Part shown: positions 52,851 to 64,000 of the stretch, one piece after another
Layout: each line of letters begins with the position of its first letter
Numbering within the stretch: position 1 is the first letter of the stretch
NCBI GenBank assembly: GCA_036172665.1
Contig: CM069875.1
Coordinates: 17,143,806-17,207,805 of the forward strand
Source of the DNA: Prosopocoilus inquinatus
Lineage: Eukaryota > Arthropoda > Insecta > Coleoptera > Lucanidae
DNA: 64,000 bases
Direction of reading: 5' to 3'
Notes under the pieces: generated by a model
What the model was told of the DNA's origin: nothing
Seen by the model: only the letters and a program-made list of their open reading frames with translations
The model's database searches: none
Program-made: the position numbers and the translations under genes

Positions 52851-54041
52851 TCATTTAAAACTATTTCCAGCTTCTGCTGCGTCCGGTAATTTCGTATCTC
52901 ACATCAGAGTTACTGGAGGTCATCCAAACGTCAAATAACATGATAGATGGGTAAGGATCGATTAGATACATCACAGGAACAACGCTAATGCGTGTTGTTT
53001 CGTTTAAAACTATTTCCAGCTTCAGCTGCGTCCGAAAACGTCGTATCTCACATCAGAGTTACTGGAGTCCATCGAAACGCCAAATAACATGATAGATGAG
53101 TAAGGATCGATTAGATACATCACAGGAACAACGCTAATGCGTGTTGTTTCGTTTAAAACTATTTCCAGCATCTGCTGCGTCCGAAAATTTCGTATCTCAC
53201 ATCAAAGTTACTGGAGTCCATCGAAACGCCAAATAACATGTTAGATAAGTAAGGATCGATTAGATACATCACAGGAACAACGCTAATACGTGTTGTTTCG
53301 TTTAAAACTATTTCCAGCTCCTGCTGCGTCCAAAAACTTTGTATCTCACCTCAGACTTACTGGAGTCCATCCAAACGTCAAATAACATGTTAGATAAGTA
53401 AGGATCGATTAGATACATCACAGGAACAACGCTAATGCGTGTTGTTTCATTTAAAACTATTTCCAGCTTCTGCTGCGTCCGATAATTTCGTATCTCACAT
53501 CAGAGTTACTGGAGTCCATCCAAACGTCAAATAACATGTTAGATAAGTAAGGATCGTTTAGATACATCACAGGAACAACGCTAATGCGTGTTGTTTCGTT
53601 TAAAACTATTTCCAGCTTCTGCTGCGTCCGAAAACGTCGTATCTCACATCAGAGCTACTGGAGTCCATCGAAACGCCAAATAACATTATAGATGAGTAAG
53701 GATCGATTAGATACAGCACAGGAACAACGCTAATACGTGTTGTTTCGTTTAAAATTATTTCCAGCTCCTGCTGCGTCCAAAAACTTTGTATCTCACATCA
53801 GACTTACTGGAGTCCATCCAAACGTCAAATAACATGTTAGATAAGTAAGGATCGTTTAGATACATCACAGGAACAACGCTAATACGTGTTGTTTCGTTCA
53901 AAACTATTTCCAGCTTCTACTGCGTCCGAGAACTTTGTATCTCTCATCAGAGTTACTGGAGTCCGTCCAAACGTCAAATAACATGATAGATGAGTAAGGA
54001 TCGATTAGTTACATCACAGAACAACGCTAATATGTGTTGTT
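52851..54041 (+). repeat. Eight-monomer cassette region, single round
   Basis: The order d, h, i, j, f, k, l, g' is a single round of the cassette. It is preceded by d and e at 52553 and 52702, so a d-e-d arrangement replaces the longer d-e-f-g-d'. The l monomer near 53745 has a private aaaattattt. The last monomer (53894-54041) is 148 bases, with tcacagaacaac lacking one g. Confidence 0.82.
53894..54041 (+). repeat. Monomer with 1-base deletion (148 bp), private
   Basis: Reads atcacagaacaacg in place of atcacaggaacaacg. I did not find this deletion elsewhere in the window. Confidence 0.9.
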
Positions 54042-55444
54042 TCGTTTAAAACTATTTCCAGCTGCTGCTGCGTCCGAAAATTTCGTATCTCACATTAGAG
54101 TTACTGGAGTCCATCGAAACGTCAAATAACATAGTAGCTAAGTAAGGATCGATTAGATACATCACAGGAACAACGCTAATACGTGTTGTTTCCTTCAAAA
54201 CTATTTCCAGCTCCTGCTGCGTCCAAAAACTTCGTATCTCACATCGGAGTTACTAGAGTCCATCGAAATGTCAAATAACATGATAGATGAGTAAGGATCG
54301 ATTAGATACATCACAGGAACAACGCTAATGCGTGTTGTTTCGTTTAAAACTATTTCCAGCTTCAGCTGCGTCCGAGAACTTCGTATCTCACTTCAGAGTT
54401 ACTGGAGGTCATCCAAACGTCAAATAACATGATAGATGAGTAAGGATCGATTAGATACATCACAGGAACAACGCTAATGCGTGTTGTTTCGTTTAAAACT
54501 ATTTCCAGCTTCAGCTGCGTCCGAGAACTTCGTATCTCACTTCAGAGTTACTGGAGTCCATCCAAACGTCAAGTAACATGATAGATGAGTAAGGATCGAT
54601 TAGATACATCACAGGAACAACGCTAATGCGTGTTGTTTCATTTAAAACTATTTCCAGCTTCTGCTGCGTCCGATAATTTCGTATCTCACATCAGAGTTAC
54701 TGGAGTCCATCCAAACGTCAAATAACATGATAGATAAGTAAGGATCGATTAGATACATCACAAGAACAAGACGAATACGTGTTGTTTCGTTCAAAACTAT
54801 TTCCAGCTTCTGCTGCGTCCGAGAACTTTGTATCTCACATCAGAGTTACTGGAGTCCATTCAAGCGTCAAATAACATGATAGATGAGTAAGGATCGATTA
54901 GATACATCACAGGAACAAGACGAATACGTGTTGTTTCGTTCAAAACTATTTCCAGCTTCTGCTGGGTCCGAGAACTTTGTATCTCACATCAGAGTTACTG
55001 GAGTCCATTCAAACGTCAAATAACATGATAGATGAGTAAGGATCGATTAGATACATCACAGGAACAAGGCTAATACGTGTTGTTTCGTTTAAAACTATTT
55101 CCAGCATCAGCTGCGTCCGAAAACGTCGTATCTCACATCAAAGTTACTGGAGTCCATCCAAACATCAAATAACATGTTAGATAAGTAAGGATCGATTAGA
55201 TACATCACAGGAACAACGCTAATACGTGTTGTTTCGTTTAAAATTAATTCCAGCTCCTGCTGCGTCCAAAAACTTCGTATCTCACATCAGAGTTACTAGA
55301 GTCCATCGAAACGTCAAATAACATGATAGATGAGTAAGGATCGATTAGATACATCACAGGAACAACGCTAATGCGTGTTGTTTCATTTAAAACTATTTCC
55401 AGCTTCTGCTGCGTCCGGTAATTTCGTATCTCACATCAGAGTTA

Positions 55445-56628
55445 CTGGAGTCCATCCAAACGTCAAATAACATGATAGATGAGTAAGGATCGATTAGATA
55501 CATCACAGGAACAACGCTAATGCGTGTTGTTTCATTTAAAACTATTTCCAGCTTCTGCTGCGTCCGATAATTTCGTATCTCACATCAGAGTTACTGGAGT
55601 CCATCCAAACGTCAAATAACATGATAGATAAGTAAGGATCGATTAGATACATCACAAGAACAAGACGAATACGTGTTGTTTCGTTCAAAACTATTTCCAG
55701 CTTCTGCTGCGTCCGAGAACTTTGTATCTCACATCAGAGTTACTGGAGTCCATTCAAGCGTCAAATAACATGATAGATGAGTAAGGATCGATTAGATACA
55801 TCACAGGAACAAGACGAATACGTGTTGTTTCGTTCAAAACTTTTTCCAGCTTCTGCTGGGTCCGAGAACTTTGTATCTCACATCAGAGTTACTGGAGTCC
55901 ATTCAAACGTCAAATAACATGATAGATGAGTAAGGATCGATTAGATACATCAAGGCTAATACGTGTTGTTTCGTTTAAAACTATTTCCAGCATCAGCTGC
56001 GTCCGAAAACGTCGTATCTCACATCAAAGTTACTGGAGTCCATCGAAACGTCAAATAACATGATAGATGAGTAAGGATCGATTAGATACATCACAGGAAC
56101 AACGCTAATGCGTGTTGTTTCATTTAAAACTATTTCCAGCTTCTGCTGCGTCCGGTAATTTCGTATCTCACATCAGAGTTACTGGAGGTCATCCAAACGT
56201 CAAATAACATAATAGAGGAGTAAGGATCGATTACATATATCACAGGAACAACGCTAATGCGTGTTGTTTCATTTAAAACTATTTCCAGCTTCTGCTGCGT
56301 CCGAAAATTTCGAATCTCACATCAGAGTTACTGGAGTCCATCGAAACGTCAAATAACATAGTAGATAAGTAAGGATCGATTAGATACAGCACAGGAACAA
56401 CGCTAATACGTGTTGTTTCGTTTAAAACTATTTCCAGCTCCTGCTGTGTCCAAAAACTTTGTATCTCACATCAGACTTACTGGAGTCCATCCAAACGTCA
56501 AATAACATGTTAGATAAGTAAGGATCGTTTAGATACACCACAGGAACAACGCTAATACGTGTTGTTTCGTTCAAAACTATTTCCAGCTTCTACTGCGTCC
56601 GAGAACTTTGTATCTCTCATCAGAGTTA
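55445..56628 (+). repeat. 1184-bp tandem duplication, copy 1
   Basis: Eight monomers, one with the 8-base deletion (55830-55970), are repeated at once in 56629-57812. Private markers present in both copies 1184 bases apart are caaaactttttccagc (55835 and 57019), aatagaggag (56211 and 57395) and ctgctgtgtcc. The only difference I noticed is gatacacc near 56531 against gatacatc. The breakpoint lies in the shared catcagagttactggagtcc. Confidence 0.93.
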
Positions 56629-57812
56629 CTGGAGTCCATCCAAACGTCAAATAACATGATAGATGAGTAAGGATCGATTAGATACATCACAGGAACAACG
56701 CTAATGCGTGTTGTTTCATTTAAAACTATTTCCAGCTTCTGCTGCGTCCGATAATTTCGTATCTCACATCAGAGTTACTGGAGTCCATCCAAACGTCAAA
56801 TAACATGATAGATAAGTAAGGATCGATTAGATACATCACAAGAACAAGACGAATACGTGTTGTTTCGTTCAAAACTATTTCCAGCTTCTGCTGCGTCCGA
56901 GAACTTTGTATCTCACATCAGAGTTACTGGAGTCCATTCAAGCGTCAAATAACATGATAGATGAGTAAGGATCGATTAGATACATCACAGGAACAAGACG
57001 AATACGTGTTGTTTCGTTCAAAACTTTTTCCAGCTTCTGCTGGGTCCGAGAACTTTGTATCTCACATCAGAGTTACTGGAGTCCATTCAAACGTCAAATA
57101 ACATGATAGATGAGTAAGGATCGATTAGATACATCAAGGCTAATACGTGTTGTTTCGTTTAAAACTATTTCCAGCATCAGCTGCGTCCGAAAACGTCGTA
57201 TCTCACATCAAAGTTACTGGAGTCCATCGAAACGTCAAATAACATGATAGATGAGTAAGGATCGATTAGATACATCACAGGAACAACGCTAATGCGTGTT
57301 GTTTCATTTAAAACTATTTCCAGCTTCTGCTGCGTCCGGTAATTTCGTATCTCACATCAGAGTTACTGGAGGTCATCCAAACGTCAAATAACATAATAGA
57401 GGAGTAAGGATCGATTACATATATCACAGGAACAACGCTAATGCGTGTTGTTTCATTTAAAACTATTTCCAGCTTCTGCTGCGTCCGAAAATTTCGAATC
57501 TCACATCAGAGTTACTGGAGTCCATCGAAACGTCAAATAACATAGTAGATAAGTAAGGATCGATTAGATACAGCACAGGAACAACGCTAATACGTGTTGT
57601 TTCGTTTAAAACTATTTCCAGCTCCTGCTGTGTCCAAAAACTTTGTATCTCACATCAGACTTACTGGAGTCCATCCAAACGTCAAATAACATGTTAGATA
57701 AGTAAGGATCGTTTAGATACATCACAGGAACAACGCTAATACGTGTTGTTTCGTTCAAAACTATTTCCAGCTTCTACTGCGTCCGAGAACTTTGTATCTC
57801 TCATCAGAGTTA
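56629..57812 (+). repeat. 1184-bp tandem duplication, copy 2
   Basis: Second copy. After its end the sequence changes from ggagtccatcc to ggagtccgtcc and follows the normal g'-m-B order. The monomer at 57014-57154 holds the 8-base deletion. Confidence 0.93.
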
Positions 57813-58942
57813 CTGGAGTCCGTCCAAACGTCAAATAACATGATAGATGAGTAAGGATCGATTAGTTACATCACAGGAACAACGCTAATATGTGTTGTTT
57901 CGTTTAAAACTATTTCCAGCTGCTGCTGCGTCCGAAAATTTCGTATCTCACATTAGAGTTACTGGAGTCCATCGAAACGTCAAATAACATAGTAGCTAAG
58001 TAAGGATCGATTAGATACATCACAGGAACAACGCTAATACGTGTTGTTTCGTTCAAAACTATTTCCAGCTCCTGCTGCGTCCAAAAACTTCGTATCTCAC
58101 ATCGGAGTTACTAGAGTCCATCGAAATGTCAAATAACATGATAGATGAGTAAGGATCGATTAGATACATCACAGGAACAACGCTAATGCGTGTTGTTTCG
58201 TTTAAAACTATTTCCAGCTTCAGCTGCGTCCGAGAACTTCGTATCACACTTCAGAGTTACTGGAGGTCATCCAAACGTCAAATGACATGATAGATGAGTA
58301 AGGATCGATTAGATACATCACAGGAACAACGCTAATGCGTGTTGTTTCGTTTAAAACTATTTCCAGCTTCAGCTGCGTCCGAGAACTTCGTATCTCACTT
58401 CAGAGTTACTGGAGTCCATTCAAACGTCAAATAACATGATAGATAAGTAAGGATCGATTAGATACATCACAAGAACAAGACGAATACGTGTTGTTTCGTT
58501 CAAAACTATTTCCAGCTTCTGCTGCGTCCGAGAACTTTGTATCTCACATCAGAGTTACTGGAGTCCATTCAAGCGTCAAATAACATGATAGATGAGTAAG
58601 GATCGATTAGATACATCACAGGAACAAGACGAATACGTGTTGTTTCGTTCAAAACTATTTCCAGCTTCTGCTGGGTCCGAGAACTTTGTATCTCACATCA
58701 GAGTTACTGGAGTCCATTCAAACGTCAAATAACATGATAGATGAGTAAGGATCGATTAGATACATCACAGGAACAAGGCTAATACGTGTTGTTTCGTTCA
58801 AAACTATTTCCAGCTTCAGCTGCGTCCGAGAACTTCGTATCTCACTTCAGAGTTACTGGAGTCCATCCAAACATCAAATAACATATTAGATAAGTAAGGA
58901 TCGATTAGACACATCACAGGAACAACGCTAATACGTGTTGTT

Positions 58943-59060
58943 TCGTTTAAAATTAATTCCAGCTCCTGCTGCGTCCAAAAACTTCGTATCTCAAATCAGA
59001 GTTACTAGAGTCCATCGAAACGTCAAATAACATGATACAACAACGCTAATGCGTGTTGTT
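58943..59060 (+). repeat. A monomer with 31-base deletion (118 bp), copy 2 of 2
   Basis: Same deletion as at 52435-52552. The monomer before it (58794-58942) is a chimera: tcgttc, cttcag, cttcg and cacttcag of e type with the b-type right end aaacatc. It replaces a plain b in the partner block. Confidence 0.92.
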
Positions 59061-61146
59061 TCATTTAAAACTATTTCCAGCTTCTGCTGCGTCCGGTAAT
59101 TTCGTATCTCACATCAGAGTTACTGGAGGTCATCCAAACGTCAAATAACATGATAGATGAGTAAGGATCGATTAGATACATCACAGGAACAACGCTAATG
59201 CGTGTTGTTTCATTTAAAACTATTTCCAGCTTCTGCTGCGTCCGATAATTTCGTATCTCACATCAGAGTTACTGGAGTCCATCCAAACGTCAAATAACAT
59301 GTTAGATAAGTAAGGATCGATTAGATACATCACAGGAACAACGCTAATACGTGTTGTTTCGTTCAAAACTATTTCCAGCTTCAGCTGCGTCCGAGAACTT
59401 CGTATCTCACTTCAGAGTTACTGGAGTCCATCCAAACGTCAAATAACATGATAGATGAGTAAGGATCGATTAGATACATCACAGGAACAACGCTAATGCG
59501 TGTTGTTTCATTTAAAACTATTTCCAGCTTCTGCTGCGTCCGATAATTTCGTATCTCACATCAGAGTTACTGGAGTCCATCCAAACGTCAAATAACATGT
59601 TAGATAAGTAAGGATCGATTAGATACATCACAGGAACAACGCTAATACGTGTTGTTTCGTTCAAAACTATTTCCAGCTTCTACTGCGTCCGAGAACTTTG
59701 TATCTCTCATCAGAGTTACTGGAGTCCGTCCAAACGTCAAATAACATGATAGATGAGTAAGGATCGATTAGATACATCACAGGAACAACGCTAATGCGTG
59801 TTGTTTCATTTAAAACTATTTCCAGCTTCTGCTGCGTCCGGTAATTTCGTATCTCACATCAGAGTTACTGGAGGTCATCCAAACGTCAAATAACATGATA
59901 GATGGGTAAGGATCGATTAGATACTTCACAGGAACAACGCTAATGCGTGTTGTTTCGTTTAAAACTATTTCCAGCTTCAGCTGCGTCCGAAAACGTCGTA
60001 TCTCACATCAGAGTTACTGGAGTCCATCGAAACGCCAAATAACATGATAGATGAGTAAGGATCGATTAGATACATCACAGGAACAACGCTAATGCGTGTT
60101 GTTTCGTTTAAAACTATTTCCAGCATCTGCTGCGTCCGAAAATTTCGTATCTCACATCAAAGTTACTGGAGTCCATCGAAACGCCAAATAACATGATAGA
60201 TGAGTAAGGATCGATTACATATATCACAGGAACAACGCTAATGCGTGTTGTTTCATTTAAAACTATTTCCAGCTTCTGCTGCGTCCGAAAACGTCGTATC
60301 TCACATCAGAGTTACTGGAGTCCATCGAAACGCCAAATAACATGATAGATGAGTAAGGATCGATTAGATACATCACAGGAACAACGCTAATGCGTGTTGT
60401 TTCGTTTAAAACTATTTCCAGCTTCTGCTGCGTCCGAAAATTTCGTATCTCACATCAGAGTTACTGGAGTCCGTCCAAACGTCAAATAACATGATAGATG
60501 AGTAAGGATCGATTAGTTACATCACAGGAACAACGCTAATATGTGTTGTTTCGTTTAAAACTATTTCCAGCTGCTGCTGCGTCCGAAAATTTCGTATCTC
60601 ATATTAGAGTTACTGGAGTCCATCGAAACGTCAAATAACATAGTAGCTAAGTAAGGATCGATTAGATACATCACAGGAACAACGCTAATACGTGTTGTTT
60701 CGTTCAAAACTATTTCCAGCTCCTGCTGCGTCCAAAAACTTCGTATCTCACATCGGAGTTACTAGAGTCCATCGAAATATCAAATAACATGATAGATGAG
60801 TAAGGATCGATTAGATACATCACAGGAACAACGCTAATGCGTGTTGTTTCGTTTAAAACTATTTCCAGCTTCAGCTGCGTCCGAGAACTTCGTATCTCAC
60901 TTCAGAGTTACTGGAGGTCATCCAAACGTCAAATAACATGATAGATGAGTAAGGATCGATTAGATACATCACAGGAACAACGCTAATGCGTGTTGTTTCG
61001 TTTAAAACTATTTCCAGCTTCAGCTGCGTCCGAGAACTTCGTATCTCACTTCAGAGTTACTGGAGTCCATCCAAACGTCAAGTAACATGATAGATGAGTA
61101 AGGATCGATTAGATACATCACAGGAACAACGCTAATACGTGTTGTT
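59061..61146 (+). repeat. Mosaic stretch of variants
   Basis: The order is d, f, an e-type monomer with a tcgttc start (59359), f, g, d, h, i, a k/h mixture, then m, B, e', e. Several monomers combine left and right halves seen separately elsewhere, for example at 60203-60351 (gattacata followed by aaaacgtcg). Private changes are gatacttcac near 59931, catattag near 60600 and gaaatatc near 60775. Confidence 0.72.
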
Positions 61147-63232
61147 TCGTTCAAAACTATTTCTAGCTTCTGCTGCGTCCAAAAACTTTGTATCTCACAC
61201 CAGAGTTACTGGAGTCCATCCAAACGTAAAATAACATGATAGATGAGTAAGGATCGATTAGATACATCACAGGAACATCGCTAATGCGTGTTGTTTCGTT
61301 TAAAACTATTTCCAGCTCCTGCTGCGTCCGATAATTTCGTATCTCACATCGGAGTTACTGGAGTCCATTCAAACGTCAAATAACATGATAGATGAGTAAG
61401 GATCGATTAGATACATCACAGGAACAACGCTAATGCGTGTTGTTTCATTTAAAACTATTTCCTGCTTCAGCTGCGTCCGATAATTTCGTATCTCACATCA
61501 GAGTTACTGGAGTCCATTCAAACGTCAAATAACATGATAGATGAGTAAGGATCGATTAGATACATCACAGGAACAACGCTGATGCGTGTTGTTTCATTTA
61601 AAACTATTTCCAGTTTCTGCTGCGTCCGAAAATTTCGTATCTCACATCAGAGTTACTGGAGTCCATCGAAACGTCAAATAACATGATAGATGAGTAAGGA
61701 TCGATTAGATACATCACAGGAACAACGCTAATGCGTGTTGTTTCGTTTAAAACTATTTCCAGCTTCTGCTGCGTCCGAAAATTTCGTATCTCACATCAAA
61801 GTTACTGGAGTCCATCTAAATGCCAAATAACATGATAGATGAGTAACGATCGATTAGATACATCACAGGAACAACGCTAATGCGTGTTGTTTCGTTTAAA
61901 ACTATTTCCAGCTTCAGCTGCGTCCGAGAACTTCGTATCTCACTTCAGAGTTACTGGAGCCCATCCAAACGTCAAATAACATGATAGATGAGTAAGGATC
62001 GATTACATACATCCCAGGAACAACGCTAATGCGTGTTGTTTCATTTAAAACTATTTCCAGCTTCTGCTGCGTCCGAAAATTTCGTATCTCACATCAGAGT
62101 TACTGGAGTCCATCCAAACGTCAAATAACATGATAGATAAGTAAGGATCGATTAGATACATCACAGGAACAAGACGAATACGTGTTGTTTCGTTCAAAAC
62201 TATTTCCAGCTTCTGCTGCGTCCGAGAACTTTGTATCTCACATCAGAGTTACTGGAGTCCATTCAAACGTCAAATAACATGATAGATGAGTAAGGATCGA
62301 TTAGATACATCACAGGAACAACGCTAATACGTGTTGTTTCGTTTAAAACTATTTCCAGCTTCTGCTGCGTCCGAAAATTTCGTATCTCACATCAGAGATA
62401 CTGGAGTCCATCCAAACGTCAAATAACATGATAGATGACTAAGGATCGATTAGATACATCACAGGAACAACGCTAATACGTGTTGTTTCGTTCAAAACTA
62501 TTTCCAGCTTCTGCTGCGTCCGAGAACTTTGTATCTCACATCAGAGTTACTGGAGTCCATTCAAACGTCAAATAACGTGATAGATGAGTAAGGGTCGATT
62601 AGTTACATCACAGGAACAACGCTAATACGTGTTGTTTCGTTCAAAACTATTTCCAGCTTCTGCTGCGTCCGAGAACTTTGTATCTCACATCAGAGTTACT
62701 GGAGGTCATCCAAACGTCAAATAACATGATAGATGAGTAAGGATCGATTAGATACATCACAGGAACAACGCTAATGCGTGTTGTTTCGTTTAAAACTATT
62801 TCCAGCTTCTGCTGCGTCCGAAAATTTCGTATCTCACATCAGAGTTACTGGAGTCCATCGAAACGTCAAATAACATAGTAGATATGTAAGGATCGATTAG
62901 ATACATCACAGGAACAACGCTAATATGTGTTGTTTCGTTTAAAACTATTTCCAGCTGCTGCTGCGTCCGAAAATTTCGTATCTCACATTAGAGTTACTGG
63001 AGTCCATCGAAACGTCAAATAACATAGTAGCTAAGTAAGGATCGATTAGATACATCACAGGAACAACGCCAATATGTGTTGTTTCGTTTAAAACTATTTC
63101 CAGCTGCTGCTGCGTCCGAAAATTTCGTATCTCACATTAGAGTTACTGGAGTCCATCGAAACGTCAAATAACATAGTAGCTAAGTAAGGATCGATTAGAT
63201 ACATCACAGGAACAACGCTAATACGTGTTGTT
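61147..63232 (+). repeat. 14-monomer HOR unit (2086 bp), complete copy
   Basis: The unit starts with the ttctagc/acaccagag monomer and ends with two m monomers (62935 and 63084). Its next copy starts at 63233, exactly 14 x 149 bases later. Internal markers are gtaaaataac, acatcgc, cgctgatgcg, cagtttctg, gagtaacg, catccc, gatgactaag and gtagatatg. Related single blocks start at 15941 and 41716. Private changes here are tttcctgcttc near 61459 and catctaaatgcc near 61814. Confidence 0.9.
62935..63232 (+). repeat. Doubled m monomer
   Basis: Two m-type monomers (ctgctgctgcg, cacattagag, agtagctaag) stand in tandem. The junction between them reads cgccaatatg, seen elsewhere only near 51375. The blocks at 15792 and 41567 have one m at this place, so it is a one-monomer gain. 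Confidence 0.86.
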
Positions 63233-64000
63233 TCGTTCAAAACTATTTCTAGCTTCTGCTGCGTCCAAAAACTTTGTATCTCACACCAGAGTTACTGGAG
63301 TCCATCCAAACGTAAAATAACATGATAGATGAGTAAGGATCGATTAGATACATCACAGGAACATCGCTAATGCGTGTTGTTTCGTTTAAAACTATTTCCA
63401 GCTCCTGCTGCTTCCGATAATTTCGTATCTCACATCGGAGTTACTGGAGTCCATTCAAACGTCAAATAACATGATAGATGAGTAAGGATCGATTAGATAC
63501 ATCACAGGAACAACGCTAATGCGTGTTGTTTCATTTAAAACTATTTCCAGCTTCAGCTGCGTCCGATAATTTCGTATCTCACATCAGAGTTACTGGAGTC
63601 CATTCAAACGTCAAATAACATGATAGATGAGTAAGGATCGATTAGATACATCACAGGAACAACGCTGATGCGTGTTGTTTCATTTAAAACTATTTCCAGT
63701 TTCTGCTGCGTCCGAAAATTTCGTATCTCACATCAGAGTTACTGGAGTCCATCGAAACGTCAAATAACATGATAGATGAGTAAGGATCGATTAGATACAT
63801 CACAGGAACAACGCTAATGCGTGTTGTTTCGTTTAAAACTATTTCCAGCTTCTGCTGCGTCCGAAAATTTCGTATCTCACATCAAAGTTACTGGAGTCCA
63901 TCGAAATGCCAAATAACATGATAGATGAGTAACGATCGATTAGATACATCACAGGAACAACGCTAATGCGTGTTGTTTCGTTTAAAACTATTTCCAGCTT
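63233..64000 (+). repeat. 14-monomer HOR unit, second copy, cut by the window end
   Basis: About five monomers plus 23 bases repeat 61147-61914 with few changes, for example ctgcttccg near 63408. The last 23 bases (63978-64000) are an incomplete monomer. The array clearly continues beyond the window, and base 1 also starts exactly at a monomer in full phase, so neither array edge is visible. Confidence 0.9.

Larger units (their letters stand above)
1..64000 (+). repeat. Satellite DNA array, 149-bp monomer, 430 complete copies
   Basis: The window is a continuous head-to-tail array. Monomer starts (taken at tcgttt, tcgttc or tcattt) fall at 1, 150, 299, 448 and onward every 149 bases. Thirteen monomers carry length changes totalling -93 bases, which exactly explains the last boundary at 63977. 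About 417 of 430 monomers are therefore 149 bases net. All copies lie in the same orientation. Nothing else is inserted, so this entry also covers every gene-free stretch. By hand count the consensus is about 40% GC (59 of 149). Known context: arrays of this size and purity are typical of centromeric or pericentromeric heterochromatin. The family is not one I recognise. Confidence 0.98.

Noticed and set aside
1..64000. CRISPR array
   Set aside because: Units are 149 bases with no short conserved repeat separated by unique spacers. Variable positions are shared among many copies, and no cas genes are present.
1..64000. tRNA, rRNA or other structured RNA genes
   Set aside because: No stretch departs from the 149-base satellite pattern, so there is no room for such a gene.
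1..64000. Telomeric repeats or an array edge
   Set aside because: No tandem TTAGG, TTAGGG or similar short repeat occurs, and both window ends are in satellite phase.
1..64000. A mobile-element tandem (for example a Helitron or MITE-derived array)
   Set aside because: The dyad could recall a short inverted repeat, but there are no target duplications, no single copies in unrelated DNA and no transposase. An ancient origin from such an element cannot be tested here.
1..64000. Naming the satellite family or species
   Set aside because: I do not recognise the monomer. Length, GC and CpG content suit many invertebrates, and choosing one would be a guess.

Overview
The whole 64-kb window is one uninterrupted satellite-DNA array. 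It is made of head-to-tail copies of a single ~149-bp monomer, all on the same strand. Counting from base 1 there are 430 complete monomers, then a 23-base partial one at 63978-64000. I could account for the full length: 430 x 149 is 64070, and 13 indel-bearing monomers (net -93 bases) bring the last boundary to 63977, where it is observed. No gene, RNA gene, mobile element, CRISPR array, inversion or non-satellite spacer is visible. The window is eukaryotic heterochromatin, most plausibly centromeric or pericentromeric. I do not recognise the satellite family and cannot name the species. The monomer is ~40% GC by hand count and not depleted in CpG (8 per consensus monomer against ~5.8 expected). 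That argues against a heavily methylated vertebrate or plant satellite and fits an invertebrate such as an insect; this is inference.

The array is not a simple tandem repeat. Monomers fall into about 20-25 recurring diagnostic variants, arranged in a nested higher-order repeat (HOR). The best-defined unit is 37 monomers (~5.5 kb) at 33075-38586. A sister unit at 26370-33074 has the same order plus one extra copy of an 8-monomer (1192-bp) cassette, giving 45 monomers. Parts of the same order recur at about 0.15-2.2, 4.8-12.4, 12.4-15.1, 38.6-41.4, 43.5-50.4 and 52.4-54.4 kb. A second HOR of 14 monomers (2086 bp) lies at 61147-63232, repeats in tandem to the window end, and has single interspersed copies near 15.9 and 41.7 kb.

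Layout. 0-5 kb: mixed variants with a 4-monomer tandem duplication (3724-4915). 5-12.5 kb: HOR copy with two rounds of the 8-monomer cassette. 12.5-15.6 kb: shortened HOR copy. 15.7-20.2 kb: block repeated almost unchanged at 41.5-46.0 kb. 18.3-21.9 kb: 12-monomer tandem duplication. 22.9-27.1 kb: block repeated at 45.2-49.5 kb. 26.4-38.6 kb: the two adjacent HOR units. 50-59 kb: the most rearranged stretch, with 6 of the 13 indels and a fresh 1184-bp tandem duplication. 59-61 kb: mosaic variants. 61.1-64 kb: the 14-monomer HOR.

Nothing encodes protein, so no gene system operates here. The biology of interest is how the array evolves: unequal crossover, conversion patches, chimeric monomers and very young segmental copies. 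A conserved imperfect dyad at each monomer junction and a nucleosome-sized period are the other features of note.
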